Shown here piece by piece: positions 1 through 6,739 of a stretch of DNA of 6,739 nucleotides. Within the stretch, counting starts at the first letter, position 1. Each line of letters starts with the position of its first letter. The notes beneath the pieces are model-generated. The model saw only the letters and a list, made by a program, of their open reading frames with translations. It made no database searches and was not told the origin of the DNA. The position numbers were made by a program, and so were the translations under genes. The DNA lies in the NCBI GenBank assembly GCA_947464515.1, contig CANHXF010000094.1, forward strand, positions 1 through 6,739, given 5' to 3'. This DNA is from Flavobacteriales bacterium (GTDB taxonomy: Bacteria > Bacteroidota > Bacteroidia > NS11-12g > UBA955).

Positions 1-1
1 A

Positions 2-448
2 GATTTAAAAATCGATTTCACACCCCCAGTTTCAGGACCTCAGAAGGTATCCCCCTTCCCTCGTTTGGCGAAAAAAGACACGTTGAGCATTGGCGCAACA
101 GATGTTTTAACGATTTTCTACGATCGCAATTTGGAGACGAAGGACACCTTAAAAAACAAAGAGGACTTCTACTTATATCTTAGAGCTAGGACTGGCGCAG
201 GGTTAACCGATTTCATTCAGTTTGTTCCAATCACTAAGGTTGCTACTGAGCCTAAATTGGCCATGAAGAATCTCGGTGGCGGTAAATTTTCTTTGAGCAT
301 GATTCCCAATAAGTTCTTTGCATCCGTAAACCCTACGAATCAAAAGATTTTATCGGTACAATTTCAAATTGTTCGGGGCAAAATTAGAAACTCAAACGAT
401 ACCGTAGATGGCACGTATGAGTATTTCTTAAACCAGAACTGCGAATAA
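2..448 (+). CDS. C-terminal part of a probable exported protein with an Ig-like beta domain (5'-truncated by window edge)
   Basis: The reading frame is open from the first full codon at position 2 to a TAA at 446-448, giving 148 visible residues, so the gene almost certainly starts outside the window. A TTG at 65 could serve as a start, but no well-spaced ribosome site precedes it and the upstream residues (DFTPPVSGPQKVSPFPR) read like a linker between domains. The visible part has the look of a beta-sandwich: a strand pair around LTIFYDRNL, a YLYLRA strand, a WxxVP-like FIQFVP segment, then a PKLAMKNLGGGKFSLSM hairpin and a final strand near ILSVQFQIVRG before DGTYEYFL. This order resembles the Ig-like or starch-module-like domains (for example DUF4961-type) on Bacteroidota surface glycosidases and lipoproteins. 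That resemblance is from memory and is weak. There is no catalytic motif and no type IX sorting tail in the visible part. It converges on lysA with only three bases between the stop codons. The frame is secure; the function is unknown. Confidence 0.72.
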   Translation, partial: DLKIDFTPPVSGPQKVSPFPRLAKKDTLSIGATDVLTIFYDRNLETKDTLKNKEDFYLYLRARTGAGLTDFIQFVPITKVATEPKLAMKNLGGGKFSLSMIPNKFFASVNPTNQKILSVQFQIVRGKIRNSNDTVDGTYEYFLNQNCE

Positions 449-451
449 GTC

Positions 452-1693
452 TTAGCTGCCAAGTCCTTCGATTTCGATCTCATTGCGGATCAAATCAGCC
501 AACTCCTCCCGTTTGCGAATCAAATGGGCCACGCCATTCTTTACCATAACTTCTGGTGGTCTAAGTCTAGCGTTATAATTGTTGCTCATCGAAAAACCGT
601 AAGCGCCAGCATTTCTAATCCTTAATATATCGCCCTCTCTAACCTCTGTTAGTTTGCGATCATAGCCCAATGTGTCCGTTTCACAGATATACCCAACAAC
701 ACTATACAATCGCTGCGTACCTTCTTCATTAGAAATATTCTCTATGAAGTGATAGGCATCATAAAACATAGGGCGAATTAGGTGGTTCTGACCGGAATCC
801 ACACCCACAAAAACAGTTGACGTCGTTTGCTTGATTACATTGGCTTTAACCAACAAGGATCCCGCCTCACTCACTATAAACTTACCAGGCTCAAACCACA
901 ATTCCAATTCTCTTCCATATTCCACACAAAACGCTTGAAACGCGATAGCGATTTTAGCCCCTATTTCTTCGATGTCCGTTACGATATCATCCGCTTTGTA
1001 GCCAACTTTAAACCCGCTCCCAAAATCCATGAATTCCAAATCCTTGAAATCCTTGGCAGCATCAAAAAGTAACTCTGCTCCGCGTAAAAATACATCACCG
1101 TCCAAAATATCGCTACCCGTATGCATATGCAAACCAGCGACACGAATTTTCAATGACTCAACAACACGAAGTACATGTCGGAGCTGGTAAATAGAAATAC
1201 CAAATTTCGAATCAATATGCCCCACCGAAATATGACTATTTCCACCCGCCATGATATGGGGATTCAAACGAATACAACAAGGAACAGAATTACCATACTC
1301 ATTTCCAAACTGCTCTAGGATTGATATGTTATCGATGTTGATGTGAACGCCCAATTCAACCGCCGCCTTTATCTCATCAAAATGCACACAATTTGGGGTG
1401 TACATAATTTCATGGGCCGCAAATCCTGCACGCAAACCCAGTTGCACTTCTTCTATAGAAACCGCATCCAAGCCGGCTCCCTGAGATTTTAGCAAGCGTA
1501 GTATATTAATATTATTCAGGGCTTTCAAAGCATAATGCAACTTCACTTTCACCCCAGGAAATGCATTCAGCAAACGCTTATATTGCACTTCGATCTTTTC
1601 CGCATGATACACATAAACCGGCGTTCCGAATTCCTCTGCCACCTGCTTAAACATTTCATTCGACAATTCAATTTCCATTTTTCTCTTGCTCAT
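452..1693 (-). CDS. lysA: Diaminopimelate decarboxylase
   Basis: This cytoplasmic, PLP-dependent enzyme converts meso-diaminopimelate to L-lysine and CO2, the last step of lysine synthesis. The 413 residues match the usual family length and both domains of the fold-III (alanine racemase-like) decarboxylases are present. The PLP lysine is K57 in HYALKAL. SKFGI lies at 162-166, the HMHTGS segment at 189-194, the glycine loop DFGSGF at 223-228, and the phosphate-side EPG at 268-270. The C-terminal beta domain carries the catalytic cysteine C337 in CETD and the NAGAYGFSMSNNYN segment at 361-374. Two details differ from textbook LysA: EPGK replaces EPGR, and CETD replaces CESGD. I recall both in Bacteroidota LysA proteins, so they are probably clade features. 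The start at 1693 is the first ATG; a second ATG five codons in (M6) follows a purine-rich stretch and could be the true start. The gene is read alone, downstream of the secDF terminator. A related carboxynorspermidine or ornithine decarboxylase is less likely given the motifs. Confidence 0.93.
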   Translation of the reverse strand: MSKRKMEIELSNEMFKQVAEEFGTPVYVYHAEKIEVQYKRLLNAFPGVKVKLHYALKALNNINILRLLKSQGAGLDAVSIEEVQLGLRAGFAAHEIMYTPNCVHFDEIKAAVELGVHINIDNISILEQFGNEYGNSVPCCIRLNPHIMAGGNSHISVGHIDSKFGISIYQLRHVLRVVESLKIRVAGLHMHTGSDILDGDVFLRGAELLFDAAKDFKDLEFMDFGSGFKVGYKADDIVTDIEEIGAKIAIAFQAFCVEYGRELELWFEPGKFIVSEAGSLLVKANVIKQTTSTVFVGVDSGQNHLIRPMFYDAYHFIENISNEEGTQRLYSVVGYICETDTLGYDRKLTEVREGDILRIRNAGAYGFSMSNNYNARLRPPEVMVKNGVAHLIRKREELADLIRNEIEIEGLGS

Positions 1694-1766
1694 CTTATTT
1701 CGTTTTATTCTTTTTGATTTTAATTATTCTATTCTTTGATTTGATACTTGCTCACTGAACCATAAC
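1694..1766 (-). promoter_or_regulatory. lysA leader, presumed promoter region
   Basis: This is the only room for a lysA promoter, between the secDF terminator and the lysA start. On the minus strand it is strongly AT-rich, with A-rich tracts just before the ATG and no Shine-Dalgarno match, as is common in Bacteroidota. I found no convincing copy of the phylum's -7 consensus (TAnnTTTG) paired with a -33 TTTG. There is also no room for a large lysine riboswitch in about 70 bases, and no stem-rich pattern suggesting one. That a promoter lies here is inferred from the terminator upstream of it; its exact position is unresolved. Confidence 0.35.
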
Positions 1767-1799
1767 AAAAAAGGCGGGGTGAATATCACCCCGCCTTTT
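1767..1799 (-). terminator. Rho-independent terminator after secDF
   Basis: A perfect 14-base-pair inverted repeat, arms 1769-1782 and 1786-1799 with a three-base loop, has a GC-rich core (GGCGGGG with CCCCGCC). Read on the minus strand the hairpin is followed by a run of six T that begins within the stem base, and it starts 18 bases after the secDF stop codon. This is a textbook intrinsic terminator for the leftward secDF transcript. On the plus strand the stem ends in only four T followed by C, and no plus-strand gene points at it, so a bidirectional role is unlikely. Confidence 0.93.
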
Positions 1800-1817
1800 C
1801 GAAAGTTCGAAGTGAAA

Positions 1818-4800
1818 TTATTGAATCTGCTTCTTCTTAGAAGAGAAATCTACCACGATTGGCGTTGCGATACATATTGAAGAATAAGTACCTACTACTA
1901 CACCTATTAACAAGGCCAATGAGAATCCTTTCAACGCGTCGCCACCGAATAGGAACAATATCAAAACAACTACAAATACAGTAGCTGAAGTAATAATGGT
2001 ACGACTCAATGTATCGTTGATCGCAGTATTGATTAATTTCTCATCATTGCGGTCAACACGTTTAGAAGACAAGAATTCACGAATACGGTCAAATACAATT
2101 ACCGTATCGTTGATTGAATATCCTAACAACGTCAACAACGCAGCTATCAAATTCTGGTCAAAATCTGTTGGGAAAGGAACCACACCATCCAAAATGGCGA
2201 AGAATGACAATACCACCAAAACGTCGTGAATCAAGGCTATCGTTGCACCCATACCATAAGCTACGCTTCTGAATCGGAATACAATGTATAAGAAAATACC
2301 TACTACGGTCAAAATAACCAAGAATGCACTTTTATCACGTGTACTTGTCGCAATAGCAGCACCTACCTTAGAAGAACTTAGGATTGGATCGCCTTCTGCC
2401 AAATTAAAGCCTTTCAATGCAGTCAAAACAGCGGTACGAACTGAATCGCGACCTTCCTGTCCTTGCGCATCAATCATATAGGTAGTTACCAAACGGAATT
2501 GACCTTGGTTACCAAAAGTTTTTACTTCGTTGCTAGATCCTTTCATGGCGTTATCCATAGCCACTTTAATATCCTCAGTTTGATATTTCTTACTCGCATC
2601 AAATTGAACTACATAAGAATAACCACCTTTGAAGTCGATACCCGTATTGATACCACCCTTTGAAATGAATGCAATCAATCCCATCAAGATCACAAAACCT
2701 GAAACCATGTAGTATTTCTTACGGTTTGATACGAAATCAATATTAGAATTCTTTAAGAAGCTCTTGTTCCAAGGTGCGTCAAAGCTAATTTCTAAGCCCT
2801 TATCAGCACGACGATCCAACAATAAACGAGTGATAAACAACGCCGTAAACATTGAACTGAAGATACCAATTACCAAGATAATCGCAAAACCATATGCAGG
2901 ACCCGCACCAGCAAATGTCAAAATGAATCCCGCCAACAAAGTAGTAATGTTAGAATCCACAATGGCACTCATCGCATGTCTAAATCCATCGGCAATTGCG
3001 GTTTTCATAGCTTTACCAGCAGCCAATTCATCTTTAATACGCTCATAAATCAACACGTTGGCATCAACCGCCATACCCACGGTTAAGATAATACCCGCCA
3101 TACCAGGCAATGTCAATGCCGCACCCATACTGGCCAATACTCCCATAATCAAGAATACGTTACCCAATACCGCAACAATTGCCATCCAACCTGCACGGCT
3201 GTAGTACAACACCATGAATAAGATTGTAGTAATAAAACCAAACAACAACGAGTTCAAACCACGGTCGATAGAATCTTGACCTAACGATGCACCCACTTGT
3301 TCACTTGCTACAATTTTTGCAGGAGCAGGCAATTTACCCGCCTTCAATACGTTTGCCAAATCATTGGCTTCACGGATATCAAAGTTTCCAGTAATTTGAC
3401 TGTTACCACCGCTAATTTTTTGATTTACTACTGGAGCTGAGTAAACGCGTTCATCCAAAACAACCGCAATGTATTTGCCGATGTTTCTTCCTGTTACTTG
3501 CGCCCACTGTGTACCCGCTTTCGAGGTCATTTCCATAGAAACTTCCAATTCACCCGTTGGTGAAGTATTTACACGGGCATCAGAAATAATATTATCATCT
3601 TCTGCTGAAAGCGCAGCGTTTCCGTCGCGATCCAACTTTAAGAAATAAACAAAATACTCATCTGAATTCACTGCTTCTTTTCCATCAGCATTGAAATCGC
3701 GAGGTTTTGCACTGTAAGCAACTTTTGCATTTTCGATTCTCAAAACTGCAGCATAACGCTCGTCTTCCAACATTTTGCCCAAAACTGCACGATCCGCCTT
3801 TTTTACAACGGCAATCGCTGAACCAGGACCATCGTTGCCAAATGACTTCAATACTTTAGCCAAAGGACTTCCGTTAGCTTCATCCTTTTTTGCTTCTTTT
3901 TTCTTGTTATCTGCTACTTTAGGACTGTCTGCAACAGTTGTTGTCGCGGCAGGCGTCGTAGCAACTGCAGAAGCCACCGGACCGTCTGTTGCATTGACAA
4001 CACCTGAATCCATAGATGCTGAATCAGGAACTTCGGTAATAGGCGCAGCCGACATTTTGCTGGCTTTATATAAAGCGTTCAGGATACGTGTACCATCTCT
4101 GCGCTGTCCGTCGTTTCCGTATACTTCGTAAAACTCCAATTTGGCACTCTTTTCCACCAATTCTTCCATTCTGCGAGGATTGTCGACACCAGGTAATTCT
4201 ACACTGATACGACCTCCATCGATTTTCTGAATCGTAGGTTGAGTTACATTCGATTGGTTGATACGTTTTTCAACAACCTCGTATACACGATCTACCGCAC
4301 TGGTAGTTTCTGTTTTCAAGTAACTTAATACCTCGCCTTCAGTGCTATTGCTCTGAATGACGCCTTTGTTGCCTTTAGCAAACAAGTTGGCCATATTTCT
4401 GCTAGGGCTATTTTTCTTAAAGCTCGCAACAAATGCATCAACGAAATCAGCACCATTGTCACGAACCGCAACGTTGGCTTCGTCAATCGCACGGTTTAAA
4501 TCGCGATCCTTAGAATCATTAGAAAGCACCTTAACAACAGCGCCTTTATCGACTTCCAAGATTACGTTCATACCACCGCGCAAATCCAAACCTAAGTTGA
4601 TTTCACGCTGTTTACATTCAAAGTAGGTGAATCCTGCGATTCCCACACTATAAATTTCTTGATTGCCTAAACTGTCGATGTAACGGCGATAAGCTTCTTT
4701 GTTATCTCCACCTTTTTCAGCAGCTTTTGCGGCAAATGCTTTTGCCTCTTTTTCAAATCCTTGGGCCTTCCAAGTAAACGACAACTGGAACAAACATGCG

Positions 4801-4847
4801 AGTGCCAGTACAATCGAAAATCCTACAATAGTTTTATTGGTTTTCAT
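1818..4847 (-). CDS. secDF: Fused protein translocase subunit SecDF
   Basis: SecDF is an inner-membrane accessory of the SecYEG channel. It uses the proton gradient to pull exported proteins out on the periplasmic side and belongs to the RND superfamily. Counting from the ATG at 4847 (1,009 residues), the first membrane helix is at about 7-26 and the SecD signature DLRGG at 88-92. The large periplasmic P1 domain runs to about 525. SecD helices follow from about 530 to 677, with GMAVDANVLIYERIKDE at 591-607. The SecF half begins near 695, with GIDFKGG at 736-742 and GYSINDTVIVFDRIRE at 909-924. About twelve helices can be counted in all. D595, D914 and R949 sit where the proton-path residues of Thermus SecDF are expected (inferred by motif position). 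The fusion of both subunits is usual in Bacteroidota. A GTG lies directly before the ATG; I prefer the ATG because nothing favours the GTG. P1 holds a low-complexity insert at about 261-329. The gene lies 55 bases after the glycosyltransferase and ends at a strong terminator. Confidence 0.97.
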   Translation of the reverse strand: MKTNKTIVGFSIVLALACLFQLSFTWKAQGFEKEAKAFAAKAAEKGGDNKEAYRRYIDSLGNQEIYSVGIAGFTYFECKQREINLGLDLRGGMNVILEVDKGAVVKVLSNDSKDRDLNRAIDEANVAVRDNGADFVDAFVASFKKNSPSRNMANLFAKGNKGVIQSNSTEGEVLSYLKTETTSAVDRVYEVVEKRINQSNVTQPTIQKIDGGRISVELPGVDNPRRMEELVEKSAKLEFYEVYGNDGQRRDGTRILNALYKASKMSAAPITEVPDSASMDSGVVNATDGPVASAVATTPAATTTVADSPKVADNKKKEAKKDEANGSPLAKVLKSFGNDGPGSAIAVVKKADRAVLGKMLEDERYAAVLRIENAKVAYSAKPRDFNADGKEAVNSDEYFVYFLKLDRDGNAALSAEDDNIISDARVNTSPTGELEVSMEMTSKAGTQWAQVTGRNIGKYIAVVLDERVYSAPVVNQKISGGNSQITGNFDIREANDLANVLKAGKLPAPAKIVASEQVGASLGQDSIDRGLNSLLFGFITTILFMVLYYSRAGWMAIVAVLGNVFLIMGVLASMGAALTLPGMAGIILTVGMAVDANVLIYERIKDELAAGKAMKTAIADGFRHAMSAIVDSNITTLLAGFILTFAGAGPAYGFAIILVIGIFSSMFTALFITRLLLDRRADKGLEISFDAPWNKSFLKNSNIDFVSNRKKYYMVSGFVILMGLIAFISKGGINTGIDFKGGYSYVVQFDASKKYQTEDIKVAMDNAMKGSSNEVKTFGNQGQFRLVTTYMIDAQGQEGRDSVRTAVLTALKGFNLAEGDPILSSSKVGAAIATSTRDKSAFLVILTVVGIFLYIVFRFRSVAYGMGATIALIHDVLVVLSFFAILDGVVPFPTDFDQNLIAALLTLLGYSINDTVIVFDRIREFLSSKRVDRNDEKLINTAINDTLSRTIITSATVFVVVLILFLFGGDALKGFSLALLIGVVVGTYSSICIATPIVVDFSSKKKQIQ

Positions 4848-4902
4848 CACTATATAAAAGTATCCAAATTATGGAAGCGCGAAAATAAGGAAAAAAAACA
4901 AG
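4848..4902 (-). other. Short gap between glycosyltransferase and secDF
   Basis: These 55 bases separate the glycosyltransferase stop from the secDF ATG. On the minus strand they hold a run of eight T at 4891-4898 with no GC-rich stem in front of it, so this does not look like a terminator. A sequence close to the Bacteroidota -7 box (TATTTTCG, 4880-4887) is present, but no -33 TTTG lies at the expected spacing. No strong Shine-Dalgarno sequence precedes secDF. The gap is compatible with read-through from the upstream gene, with or without a weak internal promoter. Confidence 0.4.
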
Positions 4903-6012
4903 TTAATGACCTCCCAACGAATTGGCTTGCAATTTTTGCAACAATAATTTTATTTCTTGGGCCGAATAACCCTTCATACAACGAAAATGGCCCTGAGGAC
5001 AGGCGTCAAAACCCAACTTTGAACAAGGATGACAGGATAAATCCTTGGGTAGCAGGTGAAGTACGTTATTATTTTCAAACCCCGCAGCAAATCCCAACCC
5101 GGGATCGGTGCTTCCCCATATCAAGAGTAATGGCTTGTTATATGCCGCAGCAACGTGACTAAAGCCCGTATCGCCGCCCACCACAACATCACACAAAGCA
5201 ATGCATCGTGAAGAAGTTTCCAAATCAAAAATGCCCACCCCATCGAATAATCGATTACCAAACTCCGCAACCAACTCCAACGCCAGCCCTTTTTCGTTGG
5301 CACCACCAATCAAATACCAGTTATTATTGTCCTGACTAAAAACATCTTGCCACACTGATTTCGGTATTTTCTTGGTTTCATATGTCCCCCCGAGAATCGC
5401 AACGCGGTAACTACCAGGGAAATTCGCTTCACCAAAGGTTGAAATATCTCCGGGAACATCTCTCTGAGAATCTTCTGAAAATCCGGAATATACAGGAAGT
5501 CCGACCGACCAATCCCTGATTTCAATTCCCCCACAACCAAGACCTTTCATTAACTGATTGGCCGCATCCAAATAGCGCTCTTGCACGTGAGATACTTTAA
5601 ATTGAGGCGATTTGGTTTTCACATAAAGCCATCGAGTAAAACGCCTCTTTTCATAGCCTTGTACTTTTAACATTTTCGTTCCTGCAGACGCAAAGGAACC
5701 TCGAATCAATCGATCAATCCCCTGTGATATTGAATACAGAAACAAAATCAATCTCGACCAATACGAACGAAAATTGCAATGCAAATCCAATATCCCATCA
5801 TATTTCTCCGCCTTTAATTTCGACATAAGGCCGGTTTCACCCCAAGTATAAAATTTATCAACCGCCGCTCCGCCATGCAACAAGTCGCCCATCTTGGGCT
5901 TAGTCAGCAAATGCACTTCCACTCCGAGCTGCTTCCGCAATGCAAACAAAACGGGTGCGGTAAGAACCACATCGCCCAAGCTGCTCAAACGGATGACCAA
6001 AATTTTCTTCAT
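4903..6012 (-). CDS. Glycosyltransferase family 9 protein (heptosyltransferase-like)
   Basis: Family 9 enzymes transfer a heptose or related sugar from a nucleotide-activated donor to LPS core or another envelope glycan, working on the cytoplasmic face of the inner membrane with a GT-B fold. With the ATG at 6012 the protein has 369 residues, typical for the family. The N-terminus MKKILVIRLSSLGDVVLTAP (1-20) is the family's classic opening. The C-terminal donor-binding half holds VVVGGDTGFSHVAAA at 276-290 and LLLIWGSTDP at 295-304. A cysteine-rich tail follows (C327, C330, C338, H342, C345). A longer frame begins at 6069, but I reject it: it would overlap the upstream gene by 41 bases and put 19 unrelated residues before the family's normal start. 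The chosen start has a GGAAAG ribosome site at good spacing. The acceptor and donor sugar cannot be read from the sequence, so no waa or rfa symbol is given. Confidence 0.92.
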   Translation of the reverse strand: MKKILVIRLSSLGDVVLTAPVLFALRKQLGVEVHLLTKPKMGDLLHGGAAVDKFYTWGETGLMSKLKAEKYDGILDLHCNFRSYWSRLILFLYSISQGIDRLIRGSFASAGTKMLKVQGYEKRRFTRWLYVKTKSPQFKVSHVQERYLDAANQLMKGLGCGGIEIRDWSVGLPVYSGFSEDSQRDVPGDISTFGEANFPGSYRVAILGGTYETKKIPKSVWQDVFSQDNNNWYLIGGANEKGLALELVAEFGNRLFDGVGIFDLETSSRCIALCDVVVGGDTGFSHVAAAYNKPLLLIWGSTDPGLGFAAGFENNNVLHLLPKDLSCHPCSKLGFDACPQGHFRCMKGYSAQEIKLLLQKLQANSLGGH

Positions 6013-6021
6013 GATGCGATG

Positions 6022-6027
6022 CTTTCC
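6022..6027 (-). promoter_or_regulatory. Ribosome binding site that fixes the glycosyltransferase start
   Basis: On the minus strand GGAAAG lies nine bases before the ATG at 6012 and directly after the stop codon of the upstream PHP/PolX gene (6029-6031). It is the best Shine-Dalgarno-like site in the window and supports the shorter start over the longer overlapping one. Its place next to the upstream stop suggests the two genes are translated from one message. Confidence 0.6.
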
Positions 6028-6028
6028 A

Positions 6029-6739
6029 TCAACGGATTCCTTGTTTCCGCTTTGCAAGATACGCTTCAAATTCCACCAAATTCAACGCGTTCAGCGTCTG
6101 CGATGTTTGTAATCCGCCTTTTTGTCCGCTCAAAACCCCAAAATGCATATCCAAATACCCCCTTTTCTCATGGGCATCGGGGTTTACAGAAACCATAACG
6201 CCCTTCTCCATCGCATAGTCGATGTATCGCCAATCAATATCCAAACGATACGGATGCGCATTCAACTCCAAAGCCACACCATTGGCAGCACAGGCATCGA
6301 TCACCTTGTGATGATCAATTGGGTAACCTTCTCGCATCAAAAGCAATCGCCCCGTGGGATGCCCCAATATCGTAGTATATGGATTTTCGATAGCGCGCAG
6401 CAATCGGTCCATCGCCTTGTCTTGCGTCATATTGAGGTTGCTATGCACGGATGCCACCACCAAATCAAACTGACGTAAAATATCGGGTTCATAATCCAAA
6501 TCGCCATTGCCGAGAATATCGCTTTCTATCCCCTTAAAAATCTTAAAGGGCCAAAGCTGCTGGTTCAAATTATCGATCTCTTCAAATTGCTGCAACACCC
6601 GCTCCACCTGAAGTCCACGAGCATATCCAGCCGTTTTGGAGTGGTCGCAAATACCCAAATATTCCATTCCGATTTCCATGGCAAATAGCGCCATTTCCTC
6701 CACTGAATTGAGTCCATCCGAATAGGTAGTATGGTTGTG
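6029..6739 (-). CDS. polX: C-terminal PHP domain of a PolX-type DNA polymerase (5'-truncated by window edge)
   Basis: The frame is open to the right edge, giving 236 visible residues ending in TGA at 6029-6031. A GTG at 6703 is an internal codon and not the start, because the residues before it continue the domain: the fragment opens with HNHTTYSDG, the first metal-binding motif of PHP phosphoesterases. The other expected metal ligands follow in order: DH at 32-33, GIE with E72, SVH with H99, GHPTGRLL with H127, and D188/H190 in PDAH. LRAIENPYTTILGHPTGR and ALELNAHPYRLD match what I recall of the PHP half of bacterial family X polymerases, which supplies 3'-5' exonuclease activity in base-excision and gap repair. 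The N-terminal polymerase and helix-hairpin-helix domains would lie beyond the edge, so PolX is inferred. A stand-alone PHP hydrolase or histidinol-phosphatase-like protein is the alternative, though the motif spacing favours PolX. All catalytic residues look intact. The glycosyltransferase starts 16 bases downstream. Confidence 0.88.
   Translation of the reverse strand, partial: HNHTTYSDGLNSVEEMALFAMEIGMEYLGICDHSKTAGYARGLQVERVLQQFEEIDNLNQQLWPFKIFKGIESDILGNGDLDYEPDILRQFDLVVASVHSNLNMTQDKAMDRLLRAIENPYTTILGHPTGRLLLMREGYPIDHHKVIDACAANGVALELNAHPYRLDIDWRYIDYAMEKGVMVSVNPDAHEKRGYLDMHFGVLSGQKGGLQTSQTLNALNLVEFEAYLAKRKQGIR

Noticed and set aside
1740..1772. Possible -33 TTTG in the terminator T run with a TA 19 bases on, as a lysA promoter
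   Set aside because: The downstream box reads TATCAAAT, which keeps only the TA of TAnnTTTG; the TTTG is part of the terminator tail.
3775..4131. 118-codon open frame on the plus strand inside secDF
   Set aside because: It lies opposite the alanine- and threonine-rich insert, whose biased codons keep the other strand free of stops. It has no ribosome site and its protein is low-complexity. Shadow of secDF.
4880..4887. Near-match to the Bacteroidota -7 promoter box (TATTTTCG, minus strand) ahead of secDF
   Set aside because: One mismatch to TAnnTTTG, and the -33 position at 19-base spacing is not TTTG. In such an AT-rich gap a match this good is expected by chance.
4891..4902. Eight-T run after the glycosyltransferase as a terminator
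   Set aside because: No inverted repeat lies directly before it on the minus strand, so there is no hairpin to pause transcription.
4761..5162. 133-codon plus-strand open frame across the secDF and glycosyltransferase boundary
   Set aside because: It spans the ends of two well-supported minus-strand genes, lacks a ribosome site and shows no recognisable domain.
6013..6069. Longer glycosyltransferase start at 6069
   Set aside because: It would add 19 residues unlike the family and overlap the PHP/PolX gene by 41 bases; the ATG at 6012 has a ribosome site and the canonical N-terminus.
1..6739. CRISPR array, tRNA or rRNA, insertion sequence, phage or defence genes
   Set aside because: No spaced direct repeats, cloverleaf, transposase motifs or terminal inverted repeats were seen, and coding genes fill nearly all of the window.

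Overview
The window looks like a piece of a Bacteroidota chromosome, probably from a Sphingobacteriia, Chitinophagia, Saprospiria or Flavobacteriia-type lineage. The evidence is a single fused SecDF of about 1,010 residues, a LysA with the CETD variant of the catalytic cysteine loop that I recall from that phylum, AT-rich leaders with weak or absent Shine-Dalgarno sequences, and moderate-to-low GC. The lineage is inferred from remembered family features; no search was run.

Layout from left to right. The left edge holds the C-terminal 148 codons of a plus-strand gene whose start lies outside the window. It ends in a beta-rich, Ig-like module like those on secreted or surface proteins of Bacteroidota. 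Three bases later comes the stop codon of the convergent minus-strand lysA (diaminopimelate decarboxylase, last step of lysine synthesis). A 124-base gap follows, holding a strong intrinsic terminator and the lysA leader. The rest of the window is on the minus strand: secDF (proton-driven accessory subunit of the Sec translocon), then a family 9 glycosyltransferase (heptosyltransferase-like, envelope polysaccharide or LPS core), then the C-terminal PHP phosphoesterase domain of a PolX-type DNA polymerase cut by the right edge.

Reading in the direction of transcription, the order is polX, glycosyltransferase, secDF, terminator, lysA. The first two genes are 16 bases apart and the next two 55 bases apart, so they could form one transcription unit closed by the terminator at 1767-1799. 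lysA then begins a separate unit. Two of the three clustered genes concern the envelope (secretion and surface sugar transfer), while polX is a DNA-repair gene, so the cluster looks like a loose housekeeping group.

I found no mobile element, CRISPR array, RNA gene, phage gene or defence system. Essentially all sequence is explained by five ordinary genes and one terminator. The points worth a second look are small: a low-complexity insert in the SecDF periplasmic domain, a cysteine cluster in the glycosyltransferase, the unidentified left-edge protein, and the tight convergent junction beside it.
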